NCBI RefSeq assembly: GCF_000204055.1
Contig: NW_006768767.1
Coordinates: forward strand, 3,133,352 to 3,197,351
DNA length: 64,000 nt
Source: Melampsora larici-populina 98AG31
Taxonomy: Eukaryota > Basidiomycota > Pucciniomycetes > Pucciniales > Melampsoraceae
Reading direction: 5' to 3'
The translations under genes and the position numbers were made by a program. Below, one piece after another: positions 47,501-58,644 of the stretch. The notes beneath the pieces are model-generated. The model worked only from the letters and a program-made list of their open reading frames with translations, ran no database searches and had not been told where the DNA came from. Positions within the stretch are counted from its first letter, which is position 1, and each line of letters opens with the position of its first letter.

Positions 47501-48048
47501 AATAGCTGACCTAGCTCATCCTAATGAAGACTGGGCTGTGGACCCACAGACTAAATCCGGAATTGATGCATGGCGGACTCAACGAAGCGCGTGCGAGGAG
47601 ATGAGAAGAATCGGTCGAGAGCTTTGACAGCAATTGCAATGGGCGTTAGTATATTCAGCAAAGGTAAAAGAGCTTGAACATAACAGTAAGCCTCCTTTTC
47701 AATACCAAGCCCAGAGATTAAATGTAGTAGCTAATCATCCTCAAAGGTATTGATCCAGTGACATTGGCACTTCAACTGGGTATAGAAAAACGGTCATGCA
47801 AACTTTGGATAATGTGGAAATGGGGAATTGAAGATGTGATGTCTCGGACAGCACTTTATCTTCAGCTTCCAGGCGGTTTTGATCGTGACTTGTTATCAAA
47901 GTGGCATGCTTTGGTCAATTCATGCCCTGGCCAATGGGCTGAAATGATTGGTATACCTAATGAGATGGATGATGATGATGCGGACGACGCATTATTGGAT
48001 GTAGACCTCCTTGAGGATCTTGTTGGAAATCTCCAAATTGTATCGTAG
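44548..48048 (+). pseudogene. KDZ transposase with CxC2-like cysteine cluster, decayed
   Basis: The multi-exon frame starts MAPNPKPYKPLKNRK. The Cys cluster is WKHDYKVSCQCARPSRVV, then VDIHT|RRKVSINFCTCQP, followed by IQMGYFPASPSFPRTAF. KDZ hallmarks follow: LASNCPRCFGPP, IIVCVDGNFQHRRHQAAS, WPGMDETGLLVMACRHD, GILYDIGCNIEK, FHAYVHEWLCQLDYNP and GWGLSDGEGSERVWW. C-terminal coiled blocks end at LEDLVGNLQIVS (TAG). TGA 46100-46102 splits ALTLID and ILEVTSD; TGA 47625-47627 splits RIGREL and QQLQWAL; both fit CGA to TGA. A one-base frame slip lies near 45490, between TAAVTAHRQVL and QFDTPEMQSSQ. The junction after LVQTGEK would need a GC-AG intron. The enzyme should cut and paste KDZ elements; this copy is inactive. 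Confidence 0.9.
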
Positions 48049-50334
48049 ATTTATCCATAGATTTGAAAGACCCATAGCCATTCCACTTTGTAATTTCTGT
48101 TACAGTAGTGTTGTTTTTTATATTTCCTTATACAATACTTTCAAATGCTTTATTTTCCTACTTCAAACATTATTGGATAAAACAAGATGCTGTACATGCT
48201 ATTCCTTGATGGTGTGATAAGTCAAGCAGCGATGCATTTTCCATAATGATGGCTGTCATTGTCCTCATTGGAACTAATTTGAACCATGGTATACCGTGAA
48301 GTCAAAAGCCCCTTGTGCTTTGGACTTCACGGTATAACATGAGGTTGGTCCAACTTCCAGTACGCATATTTGGATATGCCCATAGATTCAAATCGACTAT
48401 ATCATATTTGAATATACTTGTCAACATGTGAACAACTTGTCATCACTCAGAGTATAGTCTGCCAGCATGACTCCAATCAATATACCAAGGTATATATTGG
48501 GTGTTATATGTATCCCTGCTTTGGGCTTTGGTATGTATATTTTCATTACCTTGTGCAAGCAAAAGTATGTATATTTTCATTACCTTATGCAAGCAAAAAG
48601 TTATCTTACGCACCCAAATGGGTTATCATATGGTTATGACAAGTGATTGATTGTCTGAAATCAATTCACTTGACATTATACATTACCATATCATATATGT
48701 TACGCACACATGATAGTAAAAAGTCAAAAGACATCATGACAAAGATCATAGCGCTATAACAAGTTGAAGTATATCAGTATATGTCTTTAGGTATATTCTC
48801 ATCAAGAGTTCTTGTGCAAGAACATCAAGTCATCATTATAGTGTATGCACATCAACCTACAGCCAATTAAGTCATCAGTATGGCGTACATGCAAGCCATC
48901 AGTATAGCATACAAGAGCAATGGTTAAGGAATTAACTCACACATGTTTATAAACAGCCAAGAAAGATCATGAATCACCTGAAAATCTGAGTCAATGACTT
49001 GTTCTTATCCAAATACCTGAGATAAGACTGACTTGACACCAATTGATAGAAGAAATTTACTGGTATATTGTCTTGGTGGGATTCCATCCAGAAATAATTA
49101 ACAGAGCTCCACACAAGTCCCAATGAACAGACCCCTGCATTACAAAAATGTCCACCAAGCAAATTGATGGTTCCGTTGCATTCTTATACACTTGTGTAGA
49201 ATGTTGGACCAAGTCCTCCAATGAAATCAGTGTTTCATCTGACTCTGACAATAACCATGATGCTTAACTTCTTGAAGTGCATAATATAATCAACTGATGT
49301 TGACAAATATCCCAATACTTATGACTTGTTACTTTATTGGCATGCCTATATATCCTTCAAGTACAGTAGAAACTTACTTGACTAATTTAGACAAACATCA
49401 TAGTAGGTACAAGTTGTGCAAATATGACTTCTTCAAAAAACTTACTTGACTAATGTCTTCTGCAAATATCAATTCTCAACTTGTGTAAATATCTTTTCTT
49501 GAAGTGGGGTATGATATTTGTCTACATTAGTGGATTATAATGTAGACAAATATAGGTACACATCCTCTGTTTGCCTTGTGCAAACCAAACTCAGTCTTTA
49601 CTTTGGTAAAAGAAAACAAGTCATATACAATACTTCACAAAACATTAATTTTATCAATACATAAGAATATATACATTGACTTGCAAAAAAGTTCATCAGG
49701 ACAGGTTGAGAGAGAAATAAATATAACTTCTTAAATCCCAGTATAAAATTACTCAACTGATGTAGACAAATATAATAGTAGGTACAACTTGTGCAAATAT
49801 AACTCCTTAAAGTCTAGTATAAAGTAAAAGTTACTGGACTAATGTCTTGTGCAAATATCACTTCTTAAAGGTGAGTATAAAGTTACTTGAAGAATGTAGA
49901 CAATTATCTTAGTAGGTACATATATTCTGATCAACTTGTGCAAATGTCACTTCTTAAAGTGGAGTATAAATTTACTGGTCATGATAGGTACACATTCTGA
50001 TACTGTGACAAAATATTAATTTTACCCATAGATGAGAATATATAGAATTCTCATCTATGGGAATCAGGAGAACATCAACAACTTTGCAGAATACAGGGAC
50101 AATGTTATTTATTTCGGAAGCATCTGAAATACCATAAGGTAAATAGACAGTGAAATATGTTGAACCCAAATCTTTGGACTGATACAAGAAAACGCATATG
50201 AAATTCAATGGCAGGAAAGCAAACATTTGGAGACAACAACAATCTCATTGAAATGAGAAACAGGTGACACCAAAACACTACAAACAACTCTAACATAGAT
50301 GGAATATGTAACGATTTAGAAATAAACTACAGTG
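48049..50334. repeat. Non-coding centre of the KDZ element with repeats and hairpins
   Basis: 48289-48334 forms a hairpin (TATACCGTGAAGTC and its inverse). A 34-bp phrase GTATGTATATTTTCATTACC onward is doubled at about 48533 and 48567. From 49360 to 50000 phrases such as TTGTGCAAATAT, CTTCTTAAAG, TATAAAGTTACT and TGTAGACAAATAT recur every 60-100 bases. 50025-50061 is a perfect 15-bp inverted repeat (CCCATAGATGAGAAT). No gene is recognised. It separates the convergent transposase and TET/JBP genes. Confidence 0.6.
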
Positions 50335-52232
50335 TTACAAGATTTTACCCACTGCTTCTTCCCTGCGTTTCTTCTTCCAAGACTCTTCCTCCTTTCGCAG
50401 AAGCGTACGGCATGTGGTTATAGAAAAATTGGGGGGAGGAAATGGAAGCCACAGCAAAGAATCACTGAACTGAGCCTTACTGATACCTCTGCGAGCGGCC
50501 GAAACTCTGGCTGGGCCAGCATAGGTTTCAGCATGAGCATAGAGCGCAAGCGATATTCGCAAAGGCGGCAACTTGATATCAGGGCCTTGTAAGATATGGC
50601 TTACGCCATGATCCAAAAGTTTGAAGCGTGCGTGTATTGAGTAGCCAGGATCAGCACACAGGCTGACACCAAGCGAGCCAAACAAAAAGCGGCCACCAGT
50701 GTAGTTTTGACCGTAAAAGAAAACCGAATCGAGGAGGTTAGAATTCTTCCCATCTCGATGGGTTCCAACTTGCATATTGTAACTAATTTGTTGTCCTATC
50801 AAATATGGGTGTCAGCTTTGGTCAAACACAATACAGATGGCAAGATGAATGTCCTGACCCTGAATTACTTTATTGTGCAAACCTTTGATACGCTCGACAA
50901 GCAGCGGGCCAGAGTTTTTTTCCAAGAAGGTTGTGACTCGCTCGGCTGCTGCGTAAGTCTCGGGGTTTACTGCTGCATTGAGAACTCTTGAGATCTCCTG
51001 GGGCCACAGGAGCTCTGGGCGGATGCGACCATTCTCAATTCGTTGGAATACACAGCCCTCCCCAAGTCCCGAAATCTGAGGCAGGTGCTGGTCGGATTTG
51101 GGACCCTCTCCAATATCGTCGGTCGTATATCCTTGGCGTTCCATGCCCAATTGCATCTTGGTGTCTGGCCTATTAAGTTTCTAGAAGAGCCATGGAATCA
51201 GTCATGCTTTATAATTGATTGGGATTGTGAGAGTGTTTCATACCGATCCTAATATATAACCAAAAGACTCGTAAGGAATGAATCCATACACAGCACCTGG
51301 ACATTGAACAGGCTTGTTCTTTGCCCGAGAAAGACGCGGGTGTATGGAATCACTAGAGGGCAAATCTTCTCTCATAGCATCATCAAAAACGGGAAGGGCA
51401 TGTACTTGTGCAGCACCTTCGAAAGCATTCAGAGCTCTGTCCTAAAGGAATAAGTTTGACTTTGTTAAATATTGAACATCTTATAAGGTAGGAAACCAAC
51501 TGAGATGAAAAGATGAACGTACATAACCTGACATTGTGTCACTATCGCTGTTTTCAGGTGAAGTGCAATTGTTTTGATTCGAATTTTTGGCAGAGTGAGG
51601 TGGTAGATTCATGACAAGCAATTGACCAGCCAAATCTACAAGTACCACCGCCTTATCAGAAGGAAGTGCACGCAAAGACTTGGATCGTTCAGAGATGAGG
51701 ATTTTCAAAGCTTTGAGGGTTGGATACCGAAGAGCAAAAGGTTTCTGATGGCCGGGGTTTAAGTTGTAGGAATCGATTGTTGATTTTATATGTAAAGCGC
51801 ACACCCGGAGATCGTCTTGTCTACCTGTGACAGATCGGAGATTATTTAAATCAAAGAGTATCTTGTCGACGGATTGAGGGATGCACCCAATGGGAAGGTG
51901 ATCTGTTTCTTCTAGGAAATAAGCAACTGCGATGTCATAATCAATAACTTCAGGTGTGATTTGGTGTAAAGATTGTCGGATGTATTGATCGCAGATTGAA
52001 CTACGCATGTAGTTGTTAGGATAATGGTGACCGGGGATTTTAGGTTTGAATTTCTTGTCGACATGTGGGGTTCGTGACTTTTTTCCTGTTCAATACGAAC
52101 GACCAACAGTCACATATGTCAATTATGAGAGTAAAGGGTAGTTTAAATTGAATACTGACGATTCTGAGGTCGGTCATATGGTCCTTTGGAATGATTATTA
52201 TTGGTCTTGTCACGCTTCTGAGAGGGGGCCAT
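50335..52232 (-). pseudogene. TET/JBP-family 2-oxoglutarate/Fe(II) dioxygenase, one in-frame TGA
   Basis: Four exons in phase: 52232-52160, 52085-51523, 51441-51244, 51180-50335 (560 codons). The start is MAPSQKRDKTNNNHSKG. The double-stranded beta-helix core is in the last exon: NMQVGTHRDGKNSNLLDSVF holds the iron-binding H-x-D. GGRFLFGSLGVSLCADPG follows, then ARFKLLDHGVSHI with the second iron-binding His, and LPPLRISLALYAH with the Arg expected to bind 2-oxoglutarate. The tail is basic (WKKKRREEAVGKIL). Family members oxidise 5-methylcytosine or thymine in DNA; in fungi they are reported with KDZ transposons. TGA 50814-50812 splits CIVFDQS and HPYLIGQQISYN just before the H-x-D motif; CGA to TGA explains it. 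All catalytic residues are downstream of the stop, so this allele should be inactive unless the stop is read through. Confidence 0.85.
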
Positions 52233-54018
52233 TGCTAAACCATAATAAGGTGATAAGTCAGTTGATGCTGTTGAAGTGTGACACATTAGTGAGGTAAGTG
52301 GGAGCATGGTGGAAGATGGCAATATAGAGATGGAATAAAAGGAAGACGATGTGGTATGAAAACATAAAACGGGCTGAGATGAGCTTGAAACCTGTCAATC
52401 CTCATCATCAGCCCTGCGATTGGTGGGAATGAGGCAGCCTGAAACCTGTCGGTCCTGCCTTTATTTCTAAAACGAAGGTTGATAAGATAGGTGGAGAGAA
52501 AAGAGAAAGAAAAATACAAGGAAAAAATGAGATCGTTTGAAAAACAAACCAGCAGTATTAATTTTGAAGAGATTGTGTTGAAAATAAGTTGGTCAGAGGA
52601 TGAAGGAGTTGTTGGTCAGCTGGATGGGTTTTTGAAAAGGAGTGGAACAAATATGTAGTGTACCGGTTACCGTGTGAGGGGTAACATCTACAAGTCTTTA
52701 CACTAATAAACTGGTTGACAAGGCGCCGTGTCTACCAAAGCAAAACCAAATTTACATATGAAATATATTTGTGTGATGAGATATCAGCACCAATTTGTAG
52801 ATCAGTACAAACTCCAAATTGCGTTGGAGGTCCTACCTGCGTCCAAATTTGTCACAAAGGACACATCTCCTTGAAAGCGACCCTAACAGTCACTGGAATC
52901 GATCATGAATTAAGGAAATCACCACCGAAAGAGGGTAGGTGCGAATCAAAGGAGAGTGAGAAACCCTGAGAAACACCGTGTTGTGAGAAACCACAAGTTT
53001 CAAAGATTTTGGTTCAACCTAGAAAGAATTTGATTAAACATGATTATATGAATGAAAAACAACTCGTCACTCACTCCTGGAGAGCTATGCCAACTTTAGC
53101 ACATGCTCTATCTAAGCAACAAGTCGGCCACCACTCTGTCGGCTCAACCATTCATTCGGACCTATTCGTGTTGATTGAAATCAAAAGTAAAGAAACAAAA
53201 TTAATTAATTACAAACAAATGAAATCAATTCATAAACAAGGAGAAGAATTAAAACAAAAAATATAACTCTCTTTTGATCCAATTCAAATGATTAAAACCA
53301 AACATCCAATCATGAGTTTTTTTATCAGTTTTCTTAGTTTTGATCTGAGAATGGATTCACTCGTTGACTGTTTCTTTTTTTGATACCTTCGCAATTTCAG
53401 ATTTAAGTGTCTTTTAAGAAACCTATCAAAATAAATCTCAGTTCCACTTTTCTTCCTTGTGTAGCCATCAAAATGTATCATTTTTATGTGTATTCTTAGG
53501 CCCATTTTCTTCTAACAATTATCAAAGGTTTTGGAATAATTGAATAGTATCGGATTTCTATCTCTCTAGAATAATTGATTGCAGTAATGGATTTAGTGTT
53601 TTTCACTTAGTGGCAAGAGGCACGCGAAGTCATAACTCTTTGAGAGCAGACGGTATTGAAATGTATGTATCATCCTTTTCTTCAATCACAATGAGGAAAG
53701 AGCCTACAACAGCGAACCAACAAAGGGAAAATTAAAATGAGAAACCAATAGCTGAACATACTTCCTTTTATCCTTGGTTTCATGGGACTATCCTTTTTCG
53801 GGAGATTGAAGCAAGTCTCTTTGTTTCTCATTTTGATCATCAAATTTATTCGAAACAGACACAATTAATATCCCACATTTTCTCTGTCAGAGTGTCAAGG
53901 GAAAGTGCTGTTAGTGAGGTATCCAGTTTCTGGGTATGATCGTCAGTTGATGTTTAAAAGATAGCTTACATACCCTAAGTTTCTTTCAAAGCATGTTGAA
54001 TCAGAATGATATGTCCTT
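52233..54018. other. Spacer between TET/JBP and HMG-like genes
   Basis: Includes the TET/JBP promoter (minus strand); near 52380-52460 the phrase GAAACCTGTC.GTCCT is doubled. ORFs at 52715-53266 and on the other strand are Lys-rich and show no motif. No gene is supported. Confidence 0.45.
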
Positions 54019-55873
54019 TCATCCGTTGTTGGTTGCAACATGGATGGAATATCGCCCATCTTCGATATCTTTGATCCAAGCTCCCACTTGTTTGTCAGTT
54101 AGACGCCCCCCTTTGGCTCCTAGAGCCAACATCTCATCAGTGACATACGAGTCAGGGGCTTGGTGGACAGCCAACTGGATTCCTTGAAACTTGCGTTCAG
54201 CTATGGTTGCATGCGGATATGGGGTCTTAGGAAATACGTCTTGCTTTGGCCCCTCAGGGGGTCGAGGTAAGTTATTTCCTAAAGAATTGATTGAAACAAG
54301 GCACAAGGGTTAGTACAGGTTGGCGTACAGGTGAAATCCAGTCACTTACGTATCTCGTGATTGAGCAAGTTGGTGAGCTTTTTCCTCATTGATTCCTGGG
54401 TGGTTTGGTTGTTCTGATTACTGGATTTTTTGTTTTCAGTGGTTTCGATTTGTGCTGCAGTTGATCGAATGGCAAAGTCCCTAGCAAGGTGGTGGGTCTT
54501 TTTAGCATATTCAGCCCATCGAGGGCATGTTGTATATTCGGGATTCCACATGGGATCATCCAGCTTGGTCTTTGGGTTCCAGCTGGCAACCAGAAGGTGT
54601 GAGTGAATCCCAAAGCGTTTAAATATACTTTGGAGCTACATGGGAAATGGAGTTGTAAGTTTGGATTTTGACTTCTTGAGCATGCGAAGTCTGGGACAGG
54701 TGGCTTACCTGGATAGCTACCTTTCCAATCTCTTCACGACCCCGCTTTTCAATGACAGCAAGAGACTTTGCTATAGTCTGGCCCAGTACGCCACTTTGGA
54801 GATGTTTGTATACCTTGTCCAGATTAGCGAGTTGGGTGAAATAAGGCATATATTGGCTTATCTCTTGATCTGTTGCACGTTCTTCATCAGAAACTGGTGT
54901 GGCAATGTTTGAGACATGCGCGTAGGCTAGCTTTTCAAATAGTTTAGGCTGAAATATCTCTTTTTCATCATCAGTCAGTAGTGTCCATTTGCGGCAGTTC
55001 TGATTATGTTCAGCAAAGCCTTTGGTTTGTCGGCCTGCAGGCACTGAGATTTGAAGTTCATTAGTATTAGCAAAAATTGTAGGGTTGCATGTGAACTGAC
55101 TCGAGATGTCCACTGTGTTGGCCAGGCTGTAACTCATCCATGTTGTGTAGCCATTGCGGTCGCGCGATATAGGACCTTCAAATCTGTGAAGGTTCAATAA
55201 AGAATATTCTACATATATCAGTTGACAATAAAAGGTGGAGAGTGGATGTGTTGATGGATAGACAGATAACAATTTGATTGAAAAATACATACAGTGCCAA
55301 TTCCAGAGTTGCAAGTGAGGTGTTGCCAACCAATGACAGGCTCATCTTATCCATTGTATAGTAACCCTGTAGCGCCTGAGCTTCGGCGAGGACTTTTGAT
55401 GGAGGTCGATTTTGGGTCTTGCGTTTCGGATCATTCAACATCCCCTCAAGGGCTGGTCGTCCAAGCTGTCGACCATTGTTTGAATAATTATCAAGTGTTA
55501 GGGATGTTGTGATGGGAGTACGAGGTACAGCTGCTGTGGTAAGACGTGTTCTCTTCCTAGCGTTGGAATCAGTGTTTGTTGGAGGATTGAGTGCACTTGA
55601 GTTGTTGGTTGAAGGTTGGGGTCTAGATAGAGATGTGTCAGTAGGGTTTTCGGTTCTCATGTCGTCTGAATCTTCTTCTTCAAGTTGTAGGTTAGGTTGG
55701 TAATCTTCATCATCTGGGTCTGATCTGTCGAGGGCAATTTCTTCAGGGGTTAGAGATTGTGTGCTGTTGTTCTTTTGTCGTTTGGGAGGTGGTTTGGAAG
55801 ATGGTTTGCGGGGGATTGAAGATTGTTTTGATGTTGGTTGTCGCTTGGTGGGTTTGCGCTTGCCTGTAGGCAT
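54019..55873 (-). CDS. HMG-box-like protein in the KDZ element, intact
   Basis: Four exons in phase: 55873-55293, 55183-54709, 54635-54350, 54278-54019 (1,602 nt, 533 residues). The N-terminus is very basic (MPTGKRKPTKRQPTSKQSSI ... KPPPKRQK), followed by acidic and Ser/Thr/Asn-rich sequence. An HMG-like region has SRDRNGYTTWMSYSLAN, FAEHNQNCRKWTLLTDDEKE and FQPKLFEKLAY. Then come LDKVYKHLQSGVLGQTIAK, HSHLLVASWNPKTKLDDP and the C-terminal FPKTPYPHATIAERKFQGI / LTDKQVGAWIKDIEDGRYSI. The order of basic tail, HMG-like block, KV.KH...AK block and C-terminal block matches the protein at 3737-5287. It is the only gene in this element with no break, so it may be the youngest in decay or still under selection. 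Confidence 0.8.
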
Positions 55874-55954
55874 GGTGGAGGAGTATTGCCAGATTGGTGA
55901 GGAAGAGAAGAGCCTGTTTGGTAAAGGTAGTGGGGGGCAAGAGACTGTAGTCAA

Positions 55955-56087
55955 GAAAATGGTGAGCTGGTGAGTATGGTGAGATAGCCCGGTGAGCTGG
56001 TGTACATATGGTAAGGTGGTGGACCTTGTGGTGGGGTTTGCAGTGAGCCTGGTGGACTGGTAGACCTGGTGATATCCTGGTGAGCAT
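55955..56087 (-). repeat. Subterminal CTCACCAG-type motif array, right
   Basis: GGTGAGC, CTGGTG and GGTGGA words repeat densely (GGTGAGCTGGTGAGTATGGT near 55961), inverse to the array at 41894-42034. It lies just upstream of the HMG-like gene and so may overlap its promoter. Confidence 0.72.
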
Positions 56088-56256
56088 GGTGAGCTTTAGC
56101 TACATAGCTCACCAACGGACTTGTGAAGAAAAAAAATTGAAAAAAGTTCTACCTAAAGATCTAACACTAGATCTAAGGGGATATACGGAACGTATCCGAT
56201 GATAGGAGTTTTTATATCATCGGATACTATTGGGGGAAATCAAAGGGACACAGGTG
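56088..56256 (-). repeat. Right TIR of the KDZ element
   Basis: Inverse of 41726-41893; ends AAAGGGACACAGGTG at 56256. An internal short palindrome ATCCGATGATA...TATCATCGGAT is present at 56197-56226. Confidence 0.9.
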
Positions 56257-57110
56257 TATGGCGCAACCAAACCCTGTAAACAAAGACTTCACAGCTTGGT
56301 TGTTAGCACTGGGTTCCGGCAATCTACAAACGGAGTATGGATCAGACCTCGAATTGAAATATTGTAATGTATCAATAACACGACCGCCATCATCATATAA
56401 TCCTGAATTCATCGATGCCGAGTATGCAGGAGTTAGACCGTTAGTCGTAGCCCAAGATTGGAAAACTTTGATCGAATTGTATTCTAGTAGATGTTTGATA
56501 ACACTGCTCAATGCAACGGTCGCCCTCATCAACAATCACGTCATGCAATCACTTCGAGGGGATTACAAATTGTCAACTTCGATTGATCTCATGGATCAAG
56601 CCTTTTATAACCAGGTATCGGTTGATGTCTTGAATAGTTTCAACTTCCCTGGATTTCCGTCTCATAAACTTTATCTGAAGGAAGGCGCGACTGTGATGGT
56701 TCTCCGTAATTTAGATCTTGGTGTTGGATTATGCAGTGGTACCCGTTTATTAATCACCGATTGCGGCATCAATGCCATGCAATGTCGCATTCTGACCGGC
56801 GAATTAAAAGGTACAAGCATCAGTTTACCTAAGATGAGGCTCAACCACGATGGTAATGAGGATGGTAATGAGGATTGTCCGATTCCAGTTTCCGGTAGTT
56901 CCCGCCTTTTGTATGACAATCAATAAAAGCCAGGGTCAAAGTCTAGAACAAGTAACCGTACTATTACCAAGTCCAGTCTTCACCCATGGACAACTATACG
57001 TTGCACTTTCTCGATGTACCTCGGCGGCCAATGTACATGTATGTATTGTGTCAAATGAGGATACCGTGACTACAAGAAATATTGTGTATCATCCAGTGCT
57101 ACGGAACTGA
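56257..57110 (+). pseudogene. Helitron helicase, 3' part, after the KDZ insertion
   Basis: Begins at the second TATGGCGC (56257-56264) and continues the interrupted frame: MAQPNPVNKDFTAWLLALGS, then INNHVMQSLRGDYKLSTSID. PIF1 C-terminal motifs follow: KEGATVMVLRNLDLGVGLCS and [20 protein letters not shown] with motif [21 protein letters not shown] comes next, ending at [12 protein letters not shown] 57108-57110. Two 12-bp copies GGTAATGAGGAT at about 56850-56873 lie where the frame shifts from [10 protein letters not shown] to RFQFPVVPA. The helicase was therefore also broken by a small duplication or deletion. Confidence 0.9.
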
Positions 57111-58644
57111 TGTTGAAAAATTTGCAATTCCACATCTCAATCAAGACAAAGGGTTATAATTCACTGCATATATCTTTGTTCTTTATGTTTTCAAGCCTAT
57201 TGTGTCATTTTCCTACTGAGTTGTGTTCTTGTGATGCTATCACCACAAAATTTAATGCTTTGAGACATTCAATCTGATACTACGAGAGCTGAAAATGATT
57301 GTAAATTGAGTCACTTTTCATCGTGATTATCAATGTCTTCGATCTGATTTCCCAAATGCCAAATAAAGTTAATACAATACTGACCAATGGGATTTCTCAA
57401 GTGATCAAGACCATGCTTAAAACCCATCATGAACAGACCTACACCATCACCTCATGAGGACACGGCCAAGAGTCAGCTTGGCTCACCGGTTCCCAATAGT
57501 GAACTGGTATAATTGCCGTGTCACGGGCTCAAGCCCAAACGGGCCCAATCTATTGGCCCTGTATGCAAAACCCGACTACATCCATCTCCCTTCAACCTTC
57601 CAAGTTTCTGTTAACGCGTTAACAATATTCAACTTGGCATAAGCTTACGAGCGCTGATAAAGCATCAATTCACGCCCAAAATATATCGATAGCAATTAGT
57701 TCCTTAATCAACCGTACGTTCCTTTGTATTACTGATCCGAAATAGCCATTAAGGTAAAGCTCACTGTTTCCTATCCACATCAGAATTGCTTCTTTATCAT
57801 CGCCAATCAACGAGCGAATCAACGAACGTCTTTGACCTCTGTTTGGCGTGCAGTTATCCTCCATCATCTTGGACAGCACTCAAGACTGCGCACACAAAGT
57901 GGGATTAACTGGTAGGAATCAAGAATTCATGAAATCAAGCCTGCAGTTATATACTGACCACTTTAACTATGTAGATTGCTACCTTAGATAGAGCATTGAA
58001 TCGTGGGTACCATCTACAACCTATTATCAAGTTTATGTGAAAGCTAAGTTTACTTTTAGCATCTTTGTGTAGAATCGATTGAACCTATACCACCAGGAAT
58101 TTCCGGTTCGGCCAACTTCAAGGTCATTATAAGAAACTTTGGCTACCTCACGTCTTGGTACGCACCTCTCAAAGATACATTTCTTTTTCATTACAATACC
58201 ACGACCGGTTCAAGACTGATCAGCATTGACAATTGTTCTACTGGAACTCGAATTACTACCTGCCGATTGAAACTATACCAGAACAGATTTAACAAACCCC
58301 GACAGATCAACATTTCAAGGCTCACTCCATTAATCGATTGGGGTTACATTCCGTCATCTTGAGGCAGCTTCTAACGGTTTGTCGATTCTCTTTTGATATG
58401 CTCTATTCTTTTGTGTCTATCAAGTCAAGAATGCCTACAATTTGAGACCTATAGAACTATGGATGAACACACTTTGAGATAACTGGATCCAAGTTCCAAA
58501 GGTGTGAGGAACCGTAGTCTTGAATGTGTTCAAACATAGATCTATAGGGCTAGATTGAATGTACTTCTAAACACTTCAGCTTTGCTGATGGCATGATTCC
58601 CCTTTTCATCTATTTCAGTTGCATTCTCCTCGCTCATAATCGAA
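57111..58644. other. Intergenic, possible Helitron 3' end
   Basis: No gene is recognised. The Helitron terminus (hairpin plus CTRR) should be here but could not be fixed by eye. GGGCTCAAGCCC at 57527-57538 is a short palindrome. Pyrimidine-rich sequence near 58580-58640 may be a leader for the next ORF. Confidence 0.4.

Larger units (their letters stand above)
41726..56256. mobile_element. 14.5-kb KDZ transposon carrying a TET/JBP gene
   Basis: Bounded by imperfect inverted repeats of about 168 bp that begin CACCTGTGTCCCTTT, and flanked by the 8-bp duplication TATGGCGC; 8-bp duplications are known for Zisupton/KDZ elements. It carries, in order, a FAR1/WRKY-like zinc-finger gene (+), the KDZ transposase gene (+), a TET/JBP dioxygenase gene (-) and an HMG-box-like gene (-). 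It is inserted in the helicase part of a Helitron: joining 41725 to 56265 gives GGT GCT ATG GCG CAA CCA, which restores the frame. A published link exists between fungal TET/JBP expansions and KDZ transposons. The transposase here has two TGA codons and a frameshift, so this copy is no longer autonomous. Confidence 0.95.

Noticed and set aside
48049..50334. CRISPR-like array in the KDZ centre
   Set aside because: Repeats are irregular in length and spacing, the genome is eukaryotic, and no unique uniform spacers exist.
52715..53266. Lys-rich ORFs between TET/JBP and HMG-like genes
   Set aside because: AT-rich low-complexity frames, no splice-consistent extension, no similarity to the other cargo.
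57454..57642. tRNA-like or coding segment
   Set aside because: Only a short GGGCTCAAGCCC palindrome is present; no cloverleaf or conserved T-loop could be drawn, and the ORF has no motif.
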